From NCBI RefSeq assembly GCF_021083305.1, contig NZ_JAJFAY010000002.1, positions 186,001 through 250,000 of the forward strand: a DNA stretch of 64,000 nt. The letters are read 5' to 3'. The stretch comes from Haladaptatus sp. DYF46. GTDB taxonomy: Archaea > Halobacteriota > Halobacteria > Halobacteriales > Haladaptataceae. Position numbers and translations under genes: made by a program. The number at the start of each line of letters is the position of its first letter. The stretch's first letter is position 1. Positions 36,751-45,690 of the stretch are shown here, piece by piece. The notes beneath the pieces were generated by a model. It was not told where the DNA came from, made no database searches, and saw nothing but the letters and a program-made list of their open reading frames with translations.

Positions 36751-37821
36751 CTATCGTGCCAGCGGAAGGCTATAGCTCGTTTCCCGCTCCACGACCGCCT
36801 CCCACGTGTGCTCACACTCACAGGAGACTTCGGAGAAGACGGAGGGGTCTTGGCGCAGGTCGAAATCCTTGATGGCCTTCTGGACGAGGTCGTCGCACTC
36901 GCCGCAGTTGTGCGCGCCACGATCGCTACCGTGTCCGACGGGGTCGGAAACGACGATTGCCGGCGCGTCGGCGGTGTCCTCCAGTACCTCACAGACGCTC
37001 CAGAGCCACGGCGGACGGTAGCCGTTGCGGAAGTGAAGTTCGTCGATCATCGTGTAGCGCTGGACGTTGGTCGGGTTCATCGAGACGGTGTGGGCGTACT
37101 CGGCGCACTTGCGGATGGACTCCTTCATGTCCTGTACAGCCTCCGCCTCCGAGAGGAATATCGGCTTCATCAGCAGATACGCCTTGACGCCCGCACCGAC
37201 GGATTCTGCGTTCTCGCTGGCTTGGATGAACTCCTCGAAGTCGAAGTACTTGTTCACGCAGTCGTGACGCACGCGGTCGTTGGCCGTCTCCAGTCCGATG
37301 GCGACGTCGGTTTCGAGGCCGACGCCGCGGAAATCCTGCAGTTTCTCCGCCGTGACGAAATCCGGCAGGCTCTCCACGACGATTCGGTCGCGGTCGGCGA
37401 ACGTCTCCGCGATGGCTCGTCGTGTCTCCGCACCGACTTCGCGCTCGTCCAAGAACGACCCGGACGTGTAGATTTTGATGAGGCCGCTCTTCTCGTCGGC
37501 CCCTTCGCGTTCGTGATCGAGACAGACCTCGATCTGGTCCATCAGGGCGTCGTGGCCGACGCTCCCGCCTTCGACGGACTCCGCGACGTAGCCGCACATC
37601 GTACAACCACCGGCGCGCGCCCAACGACAGCCGCCAGTGTTGAGGATGATGGTGAGGCTCTGGTAGACGCCGTCGGGCGTGTTGTCCTCGTCCAACCACA
37701 CTCGCGTCGGTTCGTGCGGGTCGTAGTGTTTCTCCTTTTTCGCGCGAATGTCGCGCATCACGGAGTTGTGGGCGTCCATCCCCTTGCCCCGCTCGTAGCT
37801 CTCGGGCGTCGGCGTACTCAT
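36751..37821 (-). CDS. raSEA: Archaeosine biosynthesis radical SAM protein RaSEA
   Basis: RaSEA, partner of ArcS, turns the lysine-preQ0 adduct at tRNA position 15 into archaeosine. The 356-residue protein has cluster cysteines 65, 73 and 76 in the wide CX7CX2C spacing GGCRWARAGGCTMCGY, unlike the usual CX3CX2C. Late cysteines (HNCGECD, VSCECEHTW) may bind a second metal. Physical linkage with tgtA and arcS supports the call. Confidence 0.9.
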   Translation of the reverse strand: MSTPTPESYERGKGMDAHNSVMRDIRAKKEKHYDPHEPTRVWLDEDNTPDGVYQSLTIILNTGGCRWARAGGCTMCGYVAESVEGGSVGHDALMDQIEVCLDHEREGADEKSGLIKIYTSGSFLDEREVGAETRRAIAETFADRDRIVVESLPDFVTAEKLQDFRGVGLETDVAIGLETANDRVRHDCVNKYFDFEEFIQASENAESVGAGVKAYLLMKPIFLSEAEAVQDMKESIRKCAEYAHTVSMNPTNVQRYTMIDELHFRNGYRPPWLWSVCEVLEDTADAPAIVVSDPVGHGSDRGAHNCGECDDLVQKAIKDFDLRQDPSVFSEVSCECEHTWEAVVERETSYSLPLAR

Positions 37822-37836
37822 TGTCGAAGAAAACGG

Positions 37837-38256
37837 TTACGAGCGTAAATCGGCTTCGTCTCGGCGGGCGAGGAGCCACCACCCGACCGCACCCACCGCC
37901 GCGCCGACAGCGTCCGCGCCGATGTCCAGCGCCGACGTGTGACGGAGCGGCACCGCCAACTGGGCGAACTCCATGGCGATGCCGAACACGATTGCACCGA
38001 CGAGGGCGAAGAGCAGTACGCGGCCGTATCGGCTACGACCCCGATTTCCGGATGCCGCGATGGCGATGGAAACGGCCAAAACGGCGTACCCCAGCGCGTG
38101 ATACCACTTGTCCCGGCCAAAGAGGGCGAGCGGCCCCAACCGTTCGACGCCGACGTCGGGCGACGCGAACACCGAAAAGTAGCAGATAACGGCCGCCACG
38201 AGGGCGACGACGAGCCACCGTCGTCGCGTGGTCGCTTCGGCACGAACGGAGGTCAT
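37837..38256 (-). CDS. VanZ-like membrane protein
   Basis: This 139-residue protein has four helices and the VanZ-family block DKWYHALGYAVLAVSIA followed by FGIAMEFAQLAVPLRHTSALDIGADAVG. VanZ relatives are found from glycopeptide-resistance clusters to many genomes; the biochemical role is unknown. It lies 15 bp upstream of raSEA on the same strand. Confidence 0.82.
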   Translation of the reverse strand: MTSVRAEATTRRRWLVVALVAAVICYFSVFASPDVGVERLGPLALFGRDKWYHALGYAVLAVSIAIAASGNRGRSRYGRVLLFALVGAIVFGIAMEFAQLAVPLRHTSALDIGADAVGAAVGAVGWWLLARRDEADLRS

Positions 38257-38415
38257 TCGTTCGACGGTTGGGTGGAAACCGGTTAAAGCGCGGTGGTTCC
38301 CTCCCGTGATAGTTCAGGCGAACGACGACGAACGCACCGCGACTAGGCCACGTTATCGAGCGCCGACGGCACCGTTCGTCCGGGGAGACGTTCCCGCCGC
38401 TCGAAGTCGGCCGTT

Positions 38416-38868
38416 TCACGGGTCGTTCGCGGCCGACCCGACGATGAGGAGCGGACACGTCGTTCCGAACAGGCCGACCACAACCAACCGCAGGACGGTC
38501 GGTCCGTCGGGATTCGTCGCCGGTATCGCGGCGAACGCACCGACTCCGAGAATCGCGAGCACGGCCCCGAGGAGGCGGTCGTATCGCCCGTCGTACTCGA
38601 CGCTTGCGAGCCGAACCCACGGGTTGTCCGCCGGGGCGTCGCTGTACGACCGGCGACGGCGCTCGATGCCGTTCTCGGTCCGCACCGCGTAGAACGCACG
38701 ACGATACGACACGAGAAGAGCACCGAACAGGCCGCCGGAGAGCAGTCCGACCGCGAGGTCCCCGTCGCCGAAGACGGTTGCAACGACGCCGAGAAAGAGG
38801 GAGGGCACAACGAGAAGGAGGCCGGTCTCCAGAATATCGACCTTTGGAGCCCTCGTTTCGGACTGCAT
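38416..38868 (-). CDS. Hypothetical membrane protein
   Basis: This 150-residue protein has two N-terminal helices (LLLVVPSLFLGVVATVF and LAVGLLSGGLFGALLV). A basic-aromatic loop follows, then two C-terminal helices ending in PLLIVGSAANDP. I chose MQSETRAPK at 38868 because the upstream frame runs through promoter-like sequence. No family is recognised. Confidence 0.6.
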   Translation of the reverse strand: MQSETRAPKVDILETGLLLVVPSLFLGVVATVFGDGDLAVGLLSGGLFGALLVSYRRAFYAVRTENGIERRRRSYSDAPADNPWVRLASVEYDGRYDRLLGAVLAILGVGAFAAIPATNPDGPTVLRLVVVGLFGTTCPLLIVGSAANDP

Positions 38869-39177
38869 CGGTACTCGGGTATCCCTCCGTAACGTGAAAA
38901 GGGTTCCGTGGAACGGAACATCGGTTTGGGAAACGACACACGAAGCGGAGGGACCGAACCGTCCTCGAAACGGAATTTCGAACGGTTTTCGACTCCGCGC
39001 GTGAGCGAAACCGGCACCGAAATACCCACGCCGCTCGCTGAGTTTAGCTCGAACACGTCCGTAATCTATCACCAGTATGTTTCACGATAATTCACAGGGG
39101 ACGGCGATTCTCACGGCGCATGGCGACCTCTGCCGCATCGAAAGCTTCTAAGTCTGGTTCTCGAACGGGATGGTGGT
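38869..39177. other. 309-bp divergent spacer upstream of the PLP enzyme
   Basis: This spacer must hold the promoters of both flanking genes. A perfect small hairpin GTTCCG/CGGAAC lies near 38905. AT-rich sequence around 39055-39090 precedes the PLP gene. No RNA gene or good small frame is visible. Confidence 0.3.
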
Positions 39178-40392
39178 ATGACCGACGAGTCCGGTGACTC
39201 CCCGAAATTCGAAACGATGGCGGTGACGCACGCGGAACAACCGCCGCACCACGACCGAGCGGGCGACGTGACGATGCCCATCCACCTCGCATCGACCTAC
39301 GAGGCTGGCGGCATCGACCCGGACGTCGGGTTGGAGGATTTGGACCCAGACGAGAACCAGTATCTCTACTCACGGCTCGCGAATCCGACCCGCCACGCGC
39401 TCGAAAAGCGCCTCGCGGCCCTCGAAGGCGGCGAACACGGCATGGCCTTCGCCTCGGGTACGTCCGCAATCGTGGCTACGATTACGGCGTCCGTCAGCCC
39501 CGGCGACCACGTCGTCGCGTTCGACGACCTCTACGGCGGGACGAAGACGATGCTCAAGGAACTCTTCGACGACCGACTCGACGTGACCGTCGATTTCGTG
39601 GACGCCCGCGACACCAACGCCGTTTCCGACGCCGTGTGTGACGAGACGGCGCTCATCTGGATGGAGACACCGACGAATCCCCTTCTCCGACTCTGTGACA
39701 TCGAAGCCATCGCCTCCGTCGCCGAATCGGTCGATGCGACTTTCGGCGTGGACAACACCTTTCTCTCGCCGTACTTCCAGCACCCGCTCGAACTCGGCGC
39801 CGACGTCGTCGTCCACAGCACGACGAAGTATCTGAACGGCCACAGCGACTCCATCGGCGGTGCCGTCGTCACCGACGACGCCGACCTCGCCGACGAAATC
39901 GGGTTCCTCCAACAGGTGGGCATGGGCAACATGCTCGCGCCCTTCGACGCCTTCCTGACCCTCCGTGGCCTGAAGACGCTCCCGCTCCGCATGCGCCAGC
40001 ACGAGTCCAACGCCGCCGAAATCGCGGCGTATCTGGACGAACACGACGCGGTCTCGACCGTCTACTATCCCGGCCTCGAATCCCACCCGCAGTACGACCT
40101 CGCCCAGCGCCAGATGAACGGCGCGGGCGGCGTCCTCTCGTTCGAACTCGACGGCGACTTGCCCGAGGTGGAACGCTTCGTGGCCGAACTGGACGAGTTC
40201 CCGCTGGCCGTCAGCCTCGGCGGCGTGGAGTCGCTCATCGAACACCCGGCGAGCATGACCCACGCACCGCTGACGCCCGAGGAGCGCGCCGAAATCGGCA
40301 TCTCGGACTCGTTGCTTCGCGTCTCGGTCGGCGTCGAACACCCGAAGGACCTCATCGAGGATTTGGAAGCGGCGTTCGACGCGCTCGAATAG
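39178..40392 (+). CDS. Trans-sulfuration PLP enzyme (cystathionine gamma-synthase/lyase family)
   Basis: This 404-residue Cys/Met-metabolism PLP enzyme has the Schiff-base lysine in VVHSTTKYLNGHSD and the YSRLANPT substrate loop. SLGGVESLIEHPASMTHA is typical of the family. It makes or cleaves cystathionine, or adds sulfide to O-acetylhomoserine; sequence alone does not decide. No other methionine or cysteine gene is nearby. Confidence 0.88.
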   Translation: MTDESGDSPKFETMAVTHAEQPPHHDRAGDVTMPIHLASTYEAGGIDPDVGLEDLDPDENQYLYSRLANPTRHALEKRLAALEGGEHGMAFASGTSAIVATITASVSPGDHVVAFDDLYGGTKTMLKELFDDRLDVTVDFVDARDTNAVSDAVCDETALIWMETPTNPLLRLCDIEAIASVAESVDATFGVDNTFLSPYFQHPLELGADVVVHSTTKYLNGHSDSIGGAVVTDDADLADEIGFLQQVGMGNMLAPFDAFLTLRGLKTLPLRMRQHESNAAEIAAYLDEHDAVSTVYYPGLESHPQYDLAQRQMNGAGGVLSFELDGDLPEVERFVAELDEFPLAVSLGGVESLIEHPASMTHAPLTPEERAEIGISDSLLRVSVGVEHPKDLIEDLEAAFDALE

Positions 40393-40395
40393 GGG

Positions 40396-40665
40396 CTACA
40401 GGAACCAGTACGACGCCATTCCCGCGGCGAACGAAACGGCCGCGAGGGCGAAAACCGCGATGGTTTGCGACGTGGACGCCGGTTCGTCGGCGGAGAAGTG
40501 ACGGGAGTCGCGGTACTGCATGATTCCGATAGCGACGAGAGCCGCTCCGCCGATCGAGCCGAGCGCGGCGTACGGGGTAATGGTACTGGCACTGAGGAGG
40601 GACGAGGCGACCATCATTGTCCCGATGACGACGGAGCCGACGCCTCTCATTTCGTGTGTTTCCAT
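40396..40665 (-). CDS. Small hypothetical membrane protein
   Basis: This 89-residue protein has three hydrophobic helices separated by a short polar loop with QYRDSRHFSADEP. It ends GMASYWFL. The stop codon comes four bases after the end of the convergent PLP gene. No family recognised. Confidence 0.6.
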   Translation of the reverse strand: METHEMRGVGSVVIGTMMVASSLLSASTITPYAALGSIGGAALVAIGIMQYRDSRHFSADEPASTSQTIAVFALAAVSFAAGMASYWFL

Positions 40666-40722
40666 ACAGAAATGATAGTCGTGTATCAGTTAATCGTTTG
40701 GGTTGTTCCGCATCGAGCATCA

Positions 40723-41187
40723 TCAGACCCGTTTCGCGCCGAGCGCACCGGCGACGACGCCCGAAAGGAGAAGACAGACGACCGTTCCGGCGAGTACCGG
40801 CGTCGCATCGTCGGCGACGAGCAGTCGGCCGAGTTCCGCGGGCGCGTGGTCCGGACCGACGAACAGGGCGGCGGCACCGCCGAGGAGCGCGAGCGAAACT
40901 CCGGTCGTGAGGAGGCCGTGAAGGCCGCCGCGGGTCGAATCCCCTCCGGCGTACCGTCCCGTGACGTAGCTGCCGAGCGGGAATGCGAACGTACTCAGGA
41001 GTGCCGACCCGTTCAAGAGGGTATCGAACACCCCGACGAAGACGAGGAAGGCGGGAACGAGATGCGCGCCGAGCGCCACGACCAGTCCGACAGCGATCGC
41101 CCCGCCGTCGATGCCGGACCGGGCGGCCTGTCGGCCCTTCGCGCGGCGGACGCGGGCGAGCGGTGCGTCGGTGTCGTCGTCGCTCAT
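40723..41187 (-). CDS. Hypothetical four-helix membrane protein
   Basis: This 154-residue protein has a basic N-terminal cytoplasmic part (RVRRAKGRQAAR) and four glycine- and alanine-rich helices. The pattern resembles haloarchaeal DUF5518-like proteins, but I am not sure of that. A repeat-rich leader with GGTGCGGCC units (41212-41275) precedes it. Confidence 0.6.
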   Translation of the reverse strand: MSDDDTDAPLARVRRAKGRQAARSGIDGGAIAVGLVVALGAHLVPAFLVFVGVFDTLLNGSALLSTFAFPLGSYVTGRYAGGDSTRGGLHGLLTTGVSLALLGGAAALFVGPDHAPAELGRLLVADDATPVLAGTVVCLLLSGVVAGALGAKRV

Positions 41188-41402
41188 GGCTCACGACGGC
41201 CGTTGCGACCATAACGGTCGGTGCAGCCGGTGCGGCCGGTGCGGTTGTTGCGGTTAGTACGGCCGGTGCGGTTCCCGTGGGTCTCGACGGGGACGCGGCG
41301 CTCACTTGCGATGGCACACGGAACCGACGGCGAACTCCCGGTCATATCGTTGAATCGTTCGCAATCGGTCAAAAACGCTTGGTCCGACGTTCGGCAGACG
41401 AC

Positions 41403-42368
41403 TTACGCGGATTTCGCGTCCATCAGTCGCCCGAACTGGTCGTCGGACAGGGACACGTCGGTCGCGGCGAGGTTCTCCTCCAACTGTTCGACGGTTCGCG
41501 CGCCGATGATGGGCGCGGTCACGGCATCGTGTTTCAGCAACCACGCGAGGCTGACCTCCGCGGGCGTCGCCCCGATTTCGTCGGCCACGGCTTCGACGAC
41601 TTCCAGTACGTCGAAGTTCTCCTCGGTGAGGTAGCTGTCGCGGAACTGTTGGTCGGTCGCACCGCGGGTTCCCGCCGCCGGTTCCTCGTCCCGCGAGTAC
41701 TTGCCGGTCAGGAAGCCGCCGCCCAGCGGCGACCACGGGACGATGCCGATGTCGTAGTCCTCGCACATGGGGATGTAGTTCGATTCGATTTCGCGGTTGA
41801 CGAGGTTGTATCGGGGCTGTGCGAGGCGGAACGGTTCGTACCCCATCTCGTTCGCCTTGGCGACCTTCCACGCGTTGGGTTCGAGCGTCGAGGTTCCGAG
41901 GTAGTTCACCTTGCCGTCGCGGACGAAGCCGTCCAGCGTACGCATGAACTCGTCGGCGGGCGTGTCGTCGTCCCATCGGTGGATGTAGAGGAGGTCCACG
42001 TAGTCCGTCCCGAGTCGATCGAGGATGAGGTCGATCTGTCGGCGCAGGTGTTTTCGGGAGAGGCCGCGGCCGTTAGGGTCGTCCTTCCGCGTCGGCCAGT
42101 AGATCTTGGACGCGATGACGAAGTCCTCCCGGTCGCGGTCGGCGAGCCAGTTGCCGATGTATTTCTCGCTCTCGCCGTCGCCGTACATGTCCGCGGTGTC
42201 GATGAAGTTGCCGCCCGCGTCGGCGTAGGCGTCGAGGAGTTCGTGTGCGCGGTCCTCGCCGATTTCGACTTCCCCCTCGTCGTTTTCGCGGCCGAATCGC
42301 CACGTTCCGAACGCGATTTCGCTCACTTTCGTGCCGGTGTTGCCCAACGAGACGGTTTCGAGTCCCAT
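41403..42368 (-). CDS. Aldo/keto reductase
   Basis: This 321-residue TIM-barrel NAD(P)H oxidoreductase has the active-site DTADMYGDGESEKYIG (Asp and Tyr), a catalytic Lys in VIASKIYW and a family strand YVDLLYIHRWD. It reduces aldehydes or ketones; the substrate is unknown. The ATG at 42368 gives the typical MGLETVSLGNTGTKVSEIAFG start. Upstream in-frame codons are leader. Confidence 0.9.
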   Translation of the reverse strand: MGLETVSLGNTGTKVSEIAFGTWRFGRENDEGEVEIGEDRAHELLDAYADAGGNFIDTADMYGDGESEKYIGNWLADRDREDFVIASKIYWPTRKDDPNGRGLSRKHLRRQIDLILDRLGTDYVDLLYIHRWDDDTPADEFMRTLDGFVRDGKVNYLGTSTLEPNAWKVAKANEMGYEPFRLAQPRYNLVNREIESNYIPMCEDYDIGIVPWSPLGGGFLTGKYSRDEEPAAGTRGATDQQFRDSYLTEENFDVLEVVEAVADEIGATPAEVSLAWLLKHDAVTAPIIGARTVEQLEENLAATDVSLSDDQFGRLMDAKSA

Positions 42369-42483
42369 GTCTCGACGTATTCGTGGAGGACGGTTAAATC
42401 GAGCGAAGAAGGTGTGACGGAAGTGTGACGGAGGCGTGGTGCGGTGGAGGGCGGCCGAGCGGGAGGTGGGCGACTCCTCTGAC

Positions 42484-42750
42484 TTATTCCTGACCGTAGG
42501 CGTGTCCGACGAAGAGCGCGATGATGTTGCAGCCAAGCAAAGCGAGAAAGAGGGTACTCTCGGCGTCAGAGAGACCGTTCAGGAAGAGAAGCGGATAGAA
42601 GAATGGGCAGACGACGGCCGACCAAAAGCCAACGAATTGGATCGGCGTCGTCAGCGAGTGCTCGTTGAATCTCGCGTGCAATGCGATCCGTTTCCGGCGG
42701 TTGACGGCGGCCGATTCGCCGTCGTTCTCGTAGATTGTTGTTCCCGGCAT
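42484..42750 (-). CDS. Small two-helix membrane protein (paralogue of the gene at 44113)
   Basis: This 88-residue protein shares its C-terminal half with the 85-residue protein at 44113-44370: P-I/V-Q-F-V/I-GFW-S/A-AV, a proline-rich helix, then F-x-L-N-x-x-A-x-x-VGH-x-Y. Two membrane helices are predicted and an amphipathic N-terminal part faces the cytoplasm. I start it at MPGTTIYEND. Function is unknown; the pair brackets the ZIP transporter gene. Confidence 0.65.
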   Translation of the reverse strand: MPGTTIYENDGESAAVNRRKRIALHARFNEHSLTTPIQFVGFWSAVVCPFFYPLLFLNGLSDAESTLFLALLGCNIIALFVGHAYGQE

Positions 42751-42961
42751 CGTAGCACACCCGTGCCCGGCTAAATCATTGCCGAGGGATATCTTATAAT
42801 GGAACGAGCGTTGGTGTGAATTCACACCGTTTACGGTCGATGAACAGACCTGTCTATTCGGATATGGCGGGTACAAATCGTCCCATTCGATTTAAAATCG
42901 TTTCTGAGGCGGTAAACTGATCGGGAGTTCAAAGCGACGGGATGATGTGCACTAACTCCGT

Positions 42962-43768
42962 TCAGATGAACGCTAGCGGCAACATCAGCAGTACGCCGAT
43001 GGTGAGACCCGAGAGGAGTTCCCGGTAGCCATCGCCTGGGAGGTTTTCACCGACTTCGAGCGCTTCGGGGATGAACTCCGAGAGGACGAGATAGATCATC
43101 GCCCCGGCGGCGAATCCGAACCCCATCGGCAGGAACCCGCGGGCGCTTCGCACGAAGTAGAAGGCGATGACGGCACCGATGGGTTGCGGGAGACTGGAGA
43201 AGATGGACCACCAGACCATTCGCCACTTGCTCACGCCCATCGCATGGAGCGGAATCGATATCGCCACGCCTTCCGGAATGTTGTGAATCGAGATGGCGAG
43301 CGTCATGAATATCGCCAGGAGCGGAACGACGAACCCGGCGAACTGATAGCCGCCCTGAAAACCGAGGTCGGCGAACGAGACGCCGATGGCGACGCCTTCC
43401 GGGAAACTGTGGACCGTGAGGACGCCGAGGATGAGAACGAGTTTCTTGAAATCCGCCTGTTCGTACTTCTTCGGGTTCACGTCCGCGCCGGAGATGACGT
43501 AATCGCTGACGACGACGAGGGCGACGCCCACCAATATCCCGATGACGACGCCCGACAAACTGCCGCCATTCGCGTCCGAAAGTCCCTCGGAAATCAGGCC
43601 GAAAACGGACGCGGACACCATGATTCCGGATGCGAGGCCCCAGAGCGCTACGTTCCAGCGGTCGTTTACGTCCGTGACGAGGAAGAAGGGGAGCGCACCG
43701 ACACCCGTCGCGAGCGCCGTAATCAACCCCGCGACGAACACCAGCACGAGATTAGCGAGAAGATTCAT
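42962..43768 (-). CDS. ZIP family metal transporter
   Basis: This 268-residue transporter has eight helices and both metal-site motifs, HSFPEG and HNIPEG, in helices 4 and 5. It takes up divalent metal, usually zinc; iron or manganese is possible. A perfect six-base inverted repeat lies 27-51 nt upstream of the start, where a metal-responsive repressor could bind. Confidence 0.88.
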   Translation of the reverse strand: MNLLANLVLVFVAGLITALATGVGALPFFLVTDVNDRWNVALWGLASGIMVSASVFGLISEGLSDANGGSLSGVVIGILVGVALVVVSDYVISGADVNPKKYEQADFKKLVLILGVLTVHSFPEGVAIGVSFADLGFQGGYQFAGFVVPLLAIFMTLAISIHNIPEGVAISIPLHAMGVSKWRMVWWSIFSSLPQPIGAVIAFYFVRSARGFLPMGFGFAAGAMIYLVLSEFIPEALEVGENLPGDGYRELLSGLTIGVLLMLPLAFI

Positions 43769-43794
43769 GGTCGATATTGGGATTCGAAGGAGAT

Positions 43795-43819
43795 AATAGT
43801 TATCAATTTAGTTACTATT
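43795..43819. promoter_or_regulatory. Inverted repeat in the ZIP promoter
   Basis: AATAGT and ACTATT flank a 13-nt AT-rich core, 27-51 nt upstream of the ZIP start codon. The position overlaps the expected TATA/BRE zone. It could be an operator for a metalloregulator; base composition alone makes short palindromes likely here. The 250 bases beyond it (43820-44112) show no gene. Confidence 0.3.
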
Positions 43820-44112
43820 TTTGGTGAGCCTAAAACGGATTGGACGGGTTTGGGAACTGTAGTTTACGGAATGGGAAAATTTGTTCTATGAATCCGGTTC
43901 GTCGCCGGGACACGTGCGACAGCGCGGACGATGTGAAGAGAAAACGGCGACGAGCGAACCAACTACGAGCGGACCCTAAGCGGCGTCCGAGCCCGGTTTC
44001 TAATCGTCGAGTAGAAGGGGAGACGGGGTGGAGGTGAGGATTCCGTCCCTGTGAAATCCCGTTGGCGCGGTCAGCGCGTCGTTCAGGGCAGCGACACGCT
44101 CGGGGACGGTTC

Positions 44113-44370
44113 TCAGTCGCGCTTGTAGCCGTGACCGACGACCATCGCGACGAGGTTGAGGACGAAGAGTAGGGCCAACACGTCAGCGGAGTCCGTAATG
44201 GAACCACCGTAGAGGAAGGGAAGGTATCCCAGCGGGAGGGTGACGGCAGCCCAGAAACCGATGAACTGAACCGGCGCTAGGAGCTTTTTACCGGCGGTTT
44301 CGACGGCGTTCTGGGCGGGGAACTCGAAATCCGATGCACCTTCCTTCTGTATCGTTGGAGGACTCGACAT
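44113..44370 (-). CDS. Small two-helix membrane protein (paralogue of the gene at 42484)
   Basis: This 85-residue protein starts MSSPPTIQKEG and has the shared core PVQFIGFWAAVTLPLGYLP. The second helix, LFVLNLVAMVVGHGYKRD, ends with the VGHxY motif of the paralogue. It is predicted to have two membrane helices. Direct repeats of 15 bases stand about 100-150 nt upstream of its start. Confidence 0.65.
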   Translation of the reverse strand: MSSPPTIQKEGASDFEFPAQNAVETAGKKLLAPVQFIGFWAAVTLPLGYLPFLYGGSITDSADVLALLFVLNLVAMVVGHGYKRD

Positions 44371-44472
44371 GATTTCTTCGGGATGTATCTCATCCTATGA
44401 CTGGAGGGGTCATATAACGAGCCGAGAGTAAAGTGTAATTCACGACGTTTTATTCCGACCATGTCGATTCAC

Positions 44473-44517
44473 AGACGTTTCATAAAGCCCTGAAAATCCC
44501 TTAGACGTTTCATAAAG
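44473..44517. promoter_or_regulatory. Direct repeats upstream of the small membrane gene
   Basis: AGACGTTTCATAAAG occurs exactly twice, at 44473-44487 and 44503-44517, 30 bases apart or about three helical turns. This spacing suits cooperative binding on one DNA face. They lie in the 345-bp gene-free stretch (44371-44715) between the small membrane gene and the HTH regulator gene. Confidence 0.45.
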
Positions 44518-44715
44518 TGTTTTTAGACATTTTCTATAATCTCCATGGTACTACCATATCTATTATATATCCTCTGCACTCGGAGGGGGAATTTTGTAGT
44601 CGGAGGAATACGACCTCGACCAAATGATATCATTCTGACCATCGATCGCTGCGGATATTCCGACATCTCGGGAGCTTTCGTGGACAGGAACGAAGACGGG
44701 GGACGGTCCGGGGCG

Positions 44716-45510
44716 CTATCGGTTCAAATCCGGTATCGTCTCCACCCGCTGACTTTCGGTCCGATACATCTCGTACGTGGTCTCGGCCCACTCTACCAGA
44801 TCGTGACTCTCACCGTCCAGACAGGCCCGAAGGTTTCCGAGTTCGTCGAACACCGACAGCAACACGCGTTCATCGTCGAGAATCAGTACCCCGAACGGGA
44901 GGCCGTCGGGAACGCGAAAGAGGTCGAAGTTGTCTATCGAACTCGACGGCCGTCCCTCGTTTGACCGTTCCGTCGCCGATTGGAGGCAGGTTTCCGAGGC
45001 GAGGAGTTCCACCTGCGTTCCGTTCGCGAGTAGTTCCCGACCGGCGTCCGCGAACAACGGACTGAGGATGGGAGTCATTCCTCGGAGGTGATCGGTCGAT
45101 GCCGTCGTGAGAACGTCGATGAGATACGTTATCGTTCGATAGGGGTCGTTTTTCGTCGCGGAAACCATCCTCGCCTGTCTGGTGGCGTGTATCGGAAAGG
45201 TCTCGTTCGACGCCCCGAGGTACGTGAGGAACTCCTCGTACTCCTCGACCCACTCTATCGTGTGAATCAACTCCTCGTACGCGTCCAAGACGAGTTCACC
45301 GGCCTCGGTCAATCGGTACGCGCCGTCGACGCGTCGCGCCCATCCGTAGTCGGTGAACGTCCGGAGGCTTCGATGGACGGTCGAACGTGACATCGAGAGA
45401 CGCTCTCCGAGCGTTCCCACCGTTTCCTCCGCCTCGCTCCGGAGGGCCTTCAGGAGGCGAATGCGGTTCATCGAACTGGTGAGAAATCCTGCGTATTCGT
45501 GTGGTTTCAT
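44716..45510 (-). CDS. HTH transcriptional regulator with FilR1/DUF1724-type domain
   Basis: The N-terminal winged helix of this 264-residue protein (RIRLLKALRSEAEETVGTL and RSTVHRSLRTFTDYGW) is MarR/ArsR-like. The C-terminal part, LDDERVLLSVFDELGNLRAC, matches the sensor domain of a large haloarchaeal regulator family. The ligand is unknown. It is divergent from the giant protease with a 180-bp shared spacer, so that gene is a likely target, along with the small membrane gene downstream. Confidence 0.8.
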   Translation of the reverse strand: MKPHEYAGFLTSSMNRIRLLKALRSEAEETVGTLGERLSMSRSTVHRSLRTFTDYGWARRVDGAYRLTEAGELVLDAYEELIHTIEWVEEYEEFLTYLGASNETFPIHATRQARMVSATKNDPYRTITYLIDVLTTASTDHLRGMTPILSPLFADAGRELLANGTQVELLASETCLQSATERSNEGRPSSSIDNFDLFRVPDGLPFGVLILDDERVLLSVFDELGNLRACLDGESHDLVEWAETTYEMYRTESQRVETIPDLNR

Positions 45511-45657
45511 CCGTCTCCGGTAGAGGTCCCGTTCGTCCGTTTTACGGGAGGACGGGCCGAACGTTGGTTTTCATCCGATGTGAATCGTTGCATAGCGTGG
45601 GATGTCGTGTCGTCCTCTGCGGGTCGTGTCGCTTGCCGAGTTAAATTCATGGCCCGG

Positions 45658-45690
45658 GACATTTATTCAGTACGTAGGTATATATGAATT
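45658..45690 (+). promoter_or_regulatory. Promoter of the subtilase gene
   Basis: ACATTTATTC at 45659-45668 is a TATA-like box about 25 bases before the ATG. This spacing predicts a leaderless or nearly leaderless transcript, common in haloarchaea. There is no Shine-Dalgarno sequence. Confidence 0.35.
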
